A DNA stretch of 64,000 nucleotides, from NCBI RefSeq assembly GCF_025446935.1, contig NZ_JAOEGN010000004.1, positions 62,001 to 126,000 of the forward strand, read 5' to 3'. Each line of letters begins with the position of its first letter. The stretch's first letter is position 1. Below, one piece after another: positions 57,906 through 64,000 of this stretch. Below the pieces are notes generated by a model. The model searched no databases. It was not told the origin of the DNA and worked only from the letters and a program-made list of their open reading frames with translations. The position numbers and the translations under genes were made by a program. This DNA comes from Paracholeplasma vituli (lineage in GTDB: Bacteria; Bacillota_I; Bacilli_A; Acholeplasmatales; UBA5453).

Positions 57906-59054
57906 ATGAAAAAAGTAGTAGTTGCATTATTTGTCGCTGTACTGGCTTTAGGCTTAGCTGCTTGCGGACAAAAGAAGGATTATGAAATTGGTCTAGTCAC
58001 TGACGTTGGTACGATCAATGATAAATCATTCAACCAAGGTGCTTGGGAAGGTGTAGAGCAATATGCCGAAGAACATAAAATTTCCTACAAGTACTATCAA
58101 CCAGATACAAAATCTACTGAAGATTATGTGAAGTCAATCGAAGTTGCTATTAAAAATGGTGCTAAGATTGTTGTTACCCCTGGTTTCTTATTTGAAAACG
58201 CAATTTGGTTAGTTCAAGACAAATACCCAGCTGTTAAATTTATTATTTTGGACGGTGCACCTCATAACGTAACAGACTTTGGTGCAATCGCTCCAGGGGA
58301 TGAAACCACCATTGATGGCGATACAACAGGTAAAAACGCTAACTTCGAAATAGGCGCAAACGTATACAGCATTTTCTACTCAGAAGAACAATCTGGATTT
58401 TTAGCAGGCTATGCAGCTGTTAAAGAAGGCTTCACTAAATTAGGTTTCATGGGTGGTATGTCAGTACCAGCCGTTGTTAGATTCGGTTATGGATTTGTAC
58501 AAGGTGCGAACTATGCAGCTTCTCAAATGACCGGTGTAACAGTCACTATTAAATATGAATATCTAAACTCCTTCGCACCAGATGCCGCACACCAAACTAA
58601 AGCTGCTTCATGGTATACTTCTGGCACAGAAGTTATCTTCGTCGCTGCAGGTGGAGCAGGTAACTCCGTTATGAAGGCTGCTGAAGGTATCGCTGGTAAA
58701 TATGTAATTGGTGTTGACGTTGACCAAAAAGCTGAATCTGATCGAGTTATTACTTCAGCGATGAAAGAACTCAAGTCATCCGTATATAACGCACTTGATG
58801 AAATCTATAACAACAGACAATACAATAGCAATAATCAAGTTATAACTACAAATGGTAAATCTGTAACACTAGATGCATCCGTTGGTGGTATTGGTCTACC
58901 TCAAGACTTCTCTAGATTCTCTAAATTTACTAAAGCAATGTATGATGTCATATTTGCAGAAGTTGCAGCTGGTTCGATCACAATTGTTAACGATCACAAA
59001 TTGCCTGTGACTTCATTAGTAGTTCCAAAAGTTACGCTAGACGTTACTGAATAA
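57906..59054 (+). CDS. BMP/Med-family nucleoside-binding lipoprotein
   Basis: 382 residues. Signal peptide with lipobox LGLAAC gives a lipid-modified Cys20. The mature part has the BMP (PnrA-like) type I binding-protein pattern: YEIGLVTDVGTINDKSFNQ at the start, VTPGFLFENAI, a GFLAGYAA strand, KLGFMGGMSVPAVVRFGYG, VIFVAAGGAGN and the VIGVDVDQ segment. PnrA-family proteins bind purine and other nucleosides. The ABC importer that follows is of the matching nucleoside type, so this is its likely external receptor. It has its own promoter and terminator and can be made in excess, as usual for receptors. Confidence 0.92.
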   Translation: MKKVVVALFVAVLALGLAACGQKKDYEIGLVTDVGTINDKSFNQGAWEGVEQYAEEHKISYKYYQPDTKSTEDYVKSIEVAIKNGAKIVVTPGFLFENAIWLVQDKYPAVKFIILDGAPHNVTDFGAIAPGDETTIDGDTTGKNANFEIGANVYSIFYSEEQSGFLAGYAAVKEGFTKLGFMGGMSVPAVVRFGYGFVQGANYAASQMTGVTVTIKYEYLNSFAPDAAHQTKAASWYTSGTEVIFVAAGGAGNSVMKAAEGIAGKYVIGVDVDQKAESDRVITSAMKELKSSVYNALDEIYNNRQYNSNNQVITTNGKSVTLDASVGGIGLPQDFSRFSKFTKAMYDVIFAEVAAGSITIVNDHKLPVTSLVVPKVTLDVTE

Positions 59055-59066
59055 AAAAGTTTTCAG

Positions 59067-59094
59067 AAAGCACTCCAATTTGGGGTGCTTTTTT
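59067..59094 (+). terminator. Terminator after the BMP lipoprotein gene
   Basis: AAAGCACTCC pairs with GGGGTGCTTT (one T-G pair) around AATTT, then Ts. Confidence 0.9.
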
Positions 59095-59167
59095 GTAACT
59101 AAAAATGAATCACGATAGAAATATTCTAGGATGTTATATTTTATATAAGAATGTGATTTCAAACTAG

Positions 59168-59181
59168 AGAAAGCGCTTTTT
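59168..59181 (+). promoter_or_regulatory. cre-like site upstream of the nucleoside importer operon
   Basis: AGAAAGCGCTTTTT matches 12 of 14 positions of TGWAARCGYTWNCW and contains the palindrome AAAGCGCTTT. It lies at the -35 position of the promoter at 59184-59192. Confidence 0.5.
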
Positions 59182-59183
59182 TA

Positions 59184-59192
59184 TGATATAAT
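59184..59192 (+). promoter_or_regulatory. Extended -10 of the nucleoside importer operon
   Basis: TGATATAAT (TGn plus perfect TATAAT), 28 bases before the ATG at 59220. ATGAGGTGA is the ribosome site. Confidence 0.65.
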
Positions 59193-59219
59193 AGGGTAGA
59201 TAAAATGAGGTGAATTTTT

Positions 59220-60740
59220 ATGTCGTATGTGATTGAGATGCTTAATATTACGAAACGATTCCCTGGAATTGTTGCCAACGATAATATTACATTGCAAGTC
59301 AGAAAAGGCGAAATCCATGCACTACTTGGGGAAAATGGTGCTGGGAAATCCACTTTAATGAGCGTTTTATTCGGTTTATATCAACCGGAAGAAGGCGTTA
59401 TTAAGGTTAATGAAGAGGAAGTAAAAATTAAAAACCCCAACGATGCAAATGCATTAAAAATTGGAATGGTGCATCAGCATTTTAAGCTTGTACATAACTA
59501 TACCGTTGTTGAAAACATCATTTTGGGTCGTGAAGAGACGAAAAATGGATTCATCAGTCTTTCCGATGCGAGAAAAAAGATTGTTGAACTTTCACAGCGC
59601 TACAAGCTTAAGATTGATCCTAATGCAAAAATCCAAGATATTACTGTAGGGATGCAACAAAGAGTAGAGATTCTAAAAATGCTTTATCGGGATGCTGATA
59701 TTTTAATTTTCGATGAACCTACAGCTGTTTTAACACCACAAGAAATCGACGAATTGATGGGTATTATGAAAGAAATGGTGGCTGAAGGAAAATCCATTAT
59801 TCTAATCACCCATAAACTCAATGAAATCAAGATGGTTGCTGACCACTATACCATACTGCGTAAAGGTAAATGTATCGGGACAGTAGATGTTAAGACCACA
59901 TCCATTGATCAAATGGCTGAAATGATGGTAGGCCGTAAAGTCACATTTACGATTGATAAAGCTGAACCAAAAAAAACTAAACCCATTCTTCAAGTTGAAC
60001 ACATCCATCATCATAACATTCCTTTAAATAAAGAAGACTTAAGGGATGTTTGTTTTGAAGTTTATGGTGGTGAAATTGTCGTAGTTGCTGGAATTGAAGG
60101 CAATGGACAAACGCAATTGGCTGAAGTCATTACAGGTTTAAAAGAACCCAAATCAGGGTCAATTATTTTAAACAATATTGATATCACCCACAAGAGCATA
60201 CGTGAAAAAACATTATCCGGGATTGCTCACATTCCAGAAGACAGACACAAATTTGGTTTGGTCCTTGATTTTAATTTAGCAGAAAATCTCATCCTTCAAA
60301 CCTATTTTGATAAGCAATTCCAGCGTTATGGTTTCCTCAAATTTGATGAAATCAAACAGAATGCGGACACACTCATCGAACGTTTTGACGTACGAAGTGC
60401 AAATGGCCGTAAAACAAAAACCCGTAGTATGAGTGGTGGTAACCAGCAAAAAGCCATTATTGCAAGAGAACTTTCTCGCAATACTGACCTAGTAGTTGCG
60501 GTTCAACCAACTAGAGGTCTTGATGTTGGGGCGATTGAATATGTCCATCACCAACTCATAAACATGAGAGACCAACAAAAAGCGATTTTGGTATTTTCAC
60601 TGGAACTTGATGAAGTCTTCAGCCTTGCTGACCGCATTTTGGTCATGTATGAAGGCGAAATCGTTGCAAACTTAGACGCTAAAAAAACAAATCAAAATGA
60701 ACTAGGCCTATACATGTCTGGTTCTAAGAGGGGTAATTAG
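59220..60740 (+). CDS. Nucleoside ABC importer, double ATP-binding protein (NupO/YufO-like)
   Basis: 506 residues with two ATP-binding domains, the plan of sugar and nucleoside importer ATPases. The first has GENGAGKST (37-45), the loose signature VGMQQRVEI and LIFDEPTAVLTP. The second has GIEGNGQTQL in place of a canonical Walker A, a normal signature MSGGNQQKAI and VVAVQPTRGLDVG for Walker B, the usual asymmetry in this class. It lies after the BMP receptor and before two permeases, two bases before the first, so it energises purine or general nucleoside uptake at the inner face of the membrane. A cre-like site in the promoter suggests carbon-source control. Confidence 0.93.
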   Translation: MSYVIEMLNITKRFPGIVANDNITLQVRKGEIHALLGENGAGKSTLMSVLFGLYQPEEGVIKVNEEEVKIKNPNDANALKIGMVHQHFKLVHNYTVVENIILGREETKNGFISLSDARKKIVELSQRYKLKIDPNAKIQDITVGMQQRVEILKMLYRDADILIFDEPTAVLTPQEIDELMGIMKEMVAEGKSIILITHKLNEIKMVADHYTILRKGKCIGTVDVKTTSIDQMAEMMVGRKVTFTIDKAEPKKTKPILQVEHIHHHNIPLNKEDLRDVCFEVYGGEIVVVAGIEGNGQTQLAEVITGLKEPKSGSIILNNIDITHKSIREKTLSGIAHIPEDRHKFGLVLDFNLAENLILQTYFDKQFQRYGFLKFDEIKQNADTLIERFDVRSANGRKTKTRSMSGGNQQKAIIARELSRNTDLVVAVQPTRGLDVGAIEYVHHQLINMRDQQKAILVFSLELDEVFSLADRILVMYEGEIVANLDAKKTNQNELGLYMSGSKRGN

Positions 60741-60742
60741 CT

Positions 60743-61840
60743 ATGAAGAAAATTTTGAAACTTGAAGCAACAGAAAAAATCATAGCCACCTTAATATCGA
60801 TTTTTGCAGGTATGATGTTTGGCTTAATCATTATGTTGTTGATTAGTCCGTCCATGGCATTTGGCGGATTAACAGCGATTTTACTCACAGGTGTCTCACA
60901 AGGTTTGCCAGGATTTGGCAACGTATTATTTAACTCAGCCCCCCTAATCCTAACAGGATTGGCGGTTGCCTTCGCATTTAAAACGGGTCTTTTCAACATC
61001 GGGGTTTCTGGACAGTTGATGATTGGGGCCTTCATAGCAGTCTTTATCGGTGTTCAATGGGGCTTCTTAGGGCCATTCCACTGGATTGTAGCAATGCTTG
61101 GTGGGGTTTTAGGTGGTATGTTATGGGCATTGATTCCGGCTCTGTTAAAAGCGTATCGAAACGTTCATGAAGTCGTTGCTACTATCATGATGAACTATAT
61201 CGCAATGTATGTATCTAAAATGTTGATTGAAGCAACCATTTATGATACCGTCAGACAAGAAGCGAGAGAAGTCATCGCTTCTGGTAGAATTCCTAAATTA
61301 TTTCTGGATAGCATTTTTGATTTTAATAAACTCAATGGCGGAATCATCTTCGCAGTTTTAGTTGGAGCACTGATTTACATCGTATTAGAAAAAACAATAT
61401 TCGGATTCCAATTAAAAGCAGTTGGGTTTAACCGTGATGCGGCCAAATATGCCGGTGTCAACGACAAACGAAATATTATATACTCATTACTGATTTCAGG
61501 TGCTATTGCTGGTTTAGCAGGTGCAATCATATACTTAGTACCAGGTACTGGCATTAAACTAGAAACTAAATATGTGATATCACCTTATGGTTTCCAAGGG
61601 ATTGCTGTTGCATTACTGGGTATGAGTAATCCAATCGGCACCATATTCTCTGGATTCTTCCTTGGATACATCGAATCCGCAAACCAAGAATTACAATCCT
61701 GGGATTTTAAACGTGAAATTATCGATATTATCTCAGCAAGTATCATCTATTTCTCAGCCTTTACACTCTATTTCCAAAAATATGCGAGAAAGTATATTGG
61801 GAAACTCTTAACAAAGAAGGGTGGTGAATCCCATGAGTAA
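60743..61840 (+). CDS. Nucleoside ABC importer, permease (NupP/YufP-like)
   Basis: 365 residues, two bases after the ATPase. About nine to ten membrane helices of the BPD_transp_2 family; GLFNIGVSGQLMIGA is the conserved substrate-path motif, and KAVGFNRDAAKYAGVN is the cytoplasmic coupling loop that contacts the ATPase. In firmicutes this subunit forms a heterodimer with the next gene product. Together they would carry nucleosides delivered by the BMP lipoprotein. The last bases overlap the next gene. Confidence 0.92.
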   Translation: MKKILKLEATEKIIATLISIFAGMMFGLIIMLLISPSMAFGGLTAILLTGVSQGLPGFGNVLFNSAPLILTGLAVAFAFKTGLFNIGVSGQLMIGAFIAVFIGVQWGFLGPFHWIVAMLGGVLGGMLWALIPALLKAYRNVHEVVATIMMNYIAMYVSKMLIEATIYDTVRQEAREVIASGRIPKLFLDSIFDFNKLNGGIIFAVLVGALIYIVLEKTIFGFQLKAVGFNRDAAKYAGVNDKRNIIYSLLISGAIAGLAGAIIYLVPGTGIKLETKYVISPYGFQGIAVALLGMSNPIGTIFSGFFLGYIESANQELQSWDFKREIIDIISASIIYFSAFTLYFQKYARKYIGKLLTKKGGESHE

Positions 61841-62930
61841 ATATTTTTCAAGACGAAATATTTGGATTGGGGTTGGCATACTTACATACCTATTGATTGC
61901 TATTTGGAATAACAGTAGTTTTTATAACCTATTAAGTTGGACGTTGTATTCTACGATACCTCTTGCGATGGTGGCAATGGCTGGACTCTATTCGGAGCGC
62001 TCAGGGGTTGTCAACATTGCCCTTGAAGGTATCATGTTATTTGGGGCATTCGTAGGGATTTTAACCCTAAACAATCTCCAACATATCGGAATTGATGGAC
62101 AAATGGTATTGATTATGACCGTCATTATTGGCGGTATTGCAGGCTTACTGTTCTCATTGTTACACTCATTCGCTTCCATCACTATGAAATCGAATCAAGT
62201 CATCTCTGGTACAGCTTTAAACATGCTAGCTGTGGCACTTGCGATCTTCGTAGGTAGAGCACTTTCATCATCTGGTACAGAAGAAATTGGGTTTTCGGAT
62301 CGTTATAAAATCAGTATTCCAGTATTAAAAGAAATCCCATTCATCGGTAATATTTTCTTTGAAAATGTCTATTTAATCACTTTGATGGGGTTAGTTGCGT
62401 TTATCATAGCCGCAGTGGTCGCTTATAAAACGCGCTATGGTCTCAGAATGCGTGCCTGTGGTGAAAACCCACATGCAGCCGATGCAGCAGGGATTAATGT
62501 ATATAAGATCCGTTACACATCGGTATCGGTATCGGGCTTCTTAGCTGGTATGGGCGGTGTTATTCTCATCGTTCCAACCTCTACGTCTTTTAAAGCATCC
62601 ATTTATGGGTATGGGTTCTTAGCCCTTGCCGTATTAATTTCCGGCCAATGGAAACCTGCTAGAGTTATGGTGTTCTCGTTATTATTTGGATTCTTGATGA
62701 ACTTATCCAATGGGATTACCTTAGTTCAAAGTGCATTTGATGGCTTAAGAGCCAATGAATCCTTACTTCAAGGACTTTACAATAATTTGTATTTGTTCTT
62801 CAGACATTTACCGAAAGATATCATTTCAATGACACCTTTCTTGGTAACACTAATCCTGTTAGCCTTGACCTCTAAAAATTCACAAGGTCCAAGAGCAGCC
62901 GGTGAGCCATATGATCAAGGGAAGCGTTAA
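61833..62930 (+). CDS. Nucleoside ABC importer, permease (NupQ/YufQ-like)
   Basis: 365 residues from the ATG at 61833; a GTG at 61821 is in frame, but GGTGG at 61821 serves as ribosome site. It overlaps the previous gene by eight bases. BPD_transp_2 family, with SERSGVVNIALEGIMLFGA as the substrate-path motif and RACGENPHAADAAGIN as the coupling loop, in the same order as its partner. The stop codon lies inside the terminator hairpin. Confidence 0.92.
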   Translation: MSKYFSRRNIWIGVGILTYLLIAIWNNSSFYNLLSWTLYSTIPLAMVAMAGLYSERSGVVNIALEGIMLFGAFVGILTLNNLQHIGIDGQMVLIMTVIIGGIAGLLFSLLHSFASITMKSNQVISGTALNMLAVALAIFVGRALSSSGTEEIGFSDRYKISIPVLKEIPFIGNIFFENVYLITLMGLVAFIIAAVVAYKTRYGLRMRACGENPHAADAAGINVYKIRYTSVSVSGFLAGMGGVILIVPTSTSFKASIYGYGFLALAVLISGQWKPARVMVFSLLFGFLMNLSNGITLVQSAFDGLRANESLLQGLYNNLYLFFRHLPKDIISMTPFLVTLILLALTSKNSQGPRAAGEPYDQGKR

Positions 62931-62945
62931 TCGCTTCCTTTTTTT
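62917..62945 (+). terminator. Terminator of the nucleoside importer operon
   Basis: AAGGGAAGCG pairs with CGCTTCCTTT (one G-T pair) around TTAAT, with Ts to 62945. The importer's TAA stop is in the loop side of the hairpin. Confidence 0.88.
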
Positions 62946-62967
62946 CAAAAAAAAGACCCGAAGGTCT
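62946..62967 (-). terminator. Terminator of ispG
   Basis: On the minus strand AGACC-TTCG-GGTCT, a TTCG tetraloop hairpin, followed by eight Ts. It begins inside the ispG stop codon and faces the importer terminator. Confidence 0.75.
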
Positions 62968-64000
62968 AGAACTCATCAATCATTTTAACGAGTGTATCGT
63001 AGACTTCGGATTCTTTAATTTTTTTTACGATTTGACCATGTTTGAATATAACTGCCTCACCTTTACCACCGGCAACGCCGATATCAGCATGTTTGGCTTC
63101 GCCAGGGCCATTAACTTTGCAGCCCATAATTGCAACATTAATGTGTTTGTTAACACCTTGTAGATAGGTTTCAATGCGTTTCGCAATATCGATCATGTCA
63201 TATTGGATGCGCCCGCACGTAGGACAGCTGATTAAATTCGGAATATCGTTTCGTAAATTGAGGTTCTTTAAGATCTCCTTAGCGGCTCTAATTTCGATTT
63301 CTGGATTATCTGTTAAGGAAACACGAATGGTATTACCAATACCTTCGTGAAGGAGAATACCAATCCCCATGGCACTTTTAATAGCACCAGAGAAAGCAGT
63401 ACCAGCCTCGGTAACCCCTAAATGAAGAGGGTATGGGAAAGTTTTAGCTGCTAGACGATAGGTTTCAATCATCAGATTCATATCTGTCGCTTTTAATGAA
63501 AGCGCAATGTCATAGAAATTTAAACTCTCAAGGATTTCAACATGGCCTTTCGCAACTTTAATCATATTCTCTGCAGTGGGTTCTAAACCATCAGGTAGCG
63601 ATCCACTATTTACACCAATACGAATTGGGATATTTTTCGCTTTGCACGCTTCAACCACAAGGGCGACTTTTGAACGGTCTTGAATGTTGCCTGGGTTTAA
63701 TCGAATTTTATCGACACCTTGATTGATCGCTTCTAAAGCGAGTTTGTAATCAAAATGGATATCTGCGACCAAAGGGATATGGATTTGGCGCTTGATTTCA
63801 CCTAATGCGGCAGCGTCGACTTTATCGAGGACTGCGACGCGAACGATTTCACACCCCGCTTTTTCCAATTGATGGATTTGTTTGACGGTCGATTCGATGT
63901 CTTTTGTGAATGTTGTTGTCATACTTTGAATATATACATGGTTGTTACCACCCATGATTAAATTGCCCACTTTAATGGGTCTTGTTTGTAGTCTTTGCAT
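62966..64000 (-). CDS. ispG: (E)-4-hydroxy-3-methylbut-2-enyl-diphosphate synthase, IspG/GcpE
   Basis: 344 residues if it starts at the ATG ending the window (base 64000); the start fits the firmicute N-terminus (TRPIKVGNL then GGNNHVYIQSMTTT), but upstream sequence is not visible. IspG converts methylerythritol cyclodiphosphate to HMBPP, the next-to-last step of the MEP isoprenoid pathway, using a [4Fe-4S] cluster. The cluster ligands are Cys259 and Cys262 in SCPTCGR, Cys294 in MGCKVNGPGE and Glu301 in the same motif. The TIM-barrel half carries VADIHFDYKLA and KIRLNPGNI. Length is normal for Gram-positive IspG. A MEP gene supports the Acholeplasma-like assignment, since most mollicutes lack the pathway. 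Confidence 0.95.
   Translation of the reverse strand: MQRLQTRPIKVGNLIMGGNNHVYIQSMTTTFTKDIESTVKQIHQLEKAGCEIVRVAVLDKVDAAALGEIKRQIHIPLVADIHFDYKLALEAINQGVDKIRLNPGNIQDRSKVALVVEACKAKNIPIRIGVNSGSLPDGLEPTAENMIKVAKGHVEILESLNFYDIALSLKATDMNLMIETYRLAAKTFPYPLHLGVTEAGTAFSGAIKSAMGIGILLHEGIGNTIRVSLTDNPEIEIRAAKEILKNLNLRNDIPNLISCPTCGRIQYDMIDIAKRIETYLQGVNKHINVAIMGCKVNGPGEAKHADIGVAGGKGEAVIFKHGQIVKKIKESEVYDTLVKMIDEF

Overview
The window looks like chromosome from a wall-less Firmicutes relative of the Acholeplasma type (class Mollicutes, family Acholeplasmataceae or close kin). The reasons are: low-GC DNA with strong AT-rich promoters and T-tract terminators; TGG for Trp with TGA used as a stop (for example the ends of the NUDIX gene at 9844 and of mutT at 53819), which excludes the TGA=Trp Mycoplasma and Spiroplasma lineages; lipoproteins with lipoboxes and membrane-anchored surface proteins with no LPXTG sorting signal in any gene; and an MEP-pathway gene (ispG), which Acholeplasma keeps and most mollicutes have lost. 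Genus-level placement is inference.

Layout. 1-6.7 kb: the C-terminal part of an FtsX-type permease, a large FN3-repeat lipoprotein, and an ABC-2 exporter pair. 6.7-10.5 kb: small housekeeping genes (a 66-aa protein, a phosphodiesterase/alkaline-phosphatase-fold enzyme, a membrane-tethered endonuclease I, tRNA-Lys on the minus strand, a NUDIX hydrolase and an HAD phosphatase). 10.5-44.5 kb: a surface-protein locus, all on the plus strand. It holds a six-repeat Ig-like membrane protein, a 5,598-residue secreted giant (11 GLUG-type blocks, about two dozen InlB-type repeats, a C-terminal dockerin-like domain), a 3,532-residue giant (N-terminal cohesin-like domain, about 34 cadherin-like beta-sandwich repeats, one C-terminal membrane anchor), a degenerate GGDEF-EAL membrane protein, a membrane-anchored McrB-like AAA+ ATPase, and a DUF2357-like coiled-coil protein. 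44.6-48.3 kb: divergent GH13 genes (a neopullulanase-like enzyme and an alpha-glucosidase) around a control region with a cre-like site. 48.5-53.2 kb: a 1,578-residue protein with a CvpA-like membrane domain and tandem ~70-residue repeats. 53.3-57.8 kb: MutT, a small membrane protein, a PaaI-like thioesterase, an ABC-F protein and a MATE transporter. 57.9-62.9 kb: a BMP-family lipoprotein and a nucleoside-type ABC importer (ATPase plus two permeases), with a second cre-like site. The window ends in ispG on the minus strand. No stretch longer than 300 bases lacks a gene; the longest gap is 12041-12297.

Main hypothesis. The two giant proteins are adjacent, probably co-transcribed (21-nt gap), and have complementary ends: a dockerin-like C-terminus on the first and a cohesin-like N-terminus on the second, whose other end is in the membrane. 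The simplest model is a two-part surface fibre: a membrane-rooted stalk of cadherin-like domains that holds the larger adhesin at its tip without covalent linkage. The three downstream genes (dead GGDEF-EAL, McrB-like AAA+ without a McrC nuclease, DUF2357 coiled coil) would then be candidates for an inner-membrane module that assembles or controls it. The first giant also carries two exact 1,602-bp direct repeats whose recombination would remove or add 648 codons in frame, a ready mechanism for length variation. The domain calls are by eye and need HMM or structure checks.
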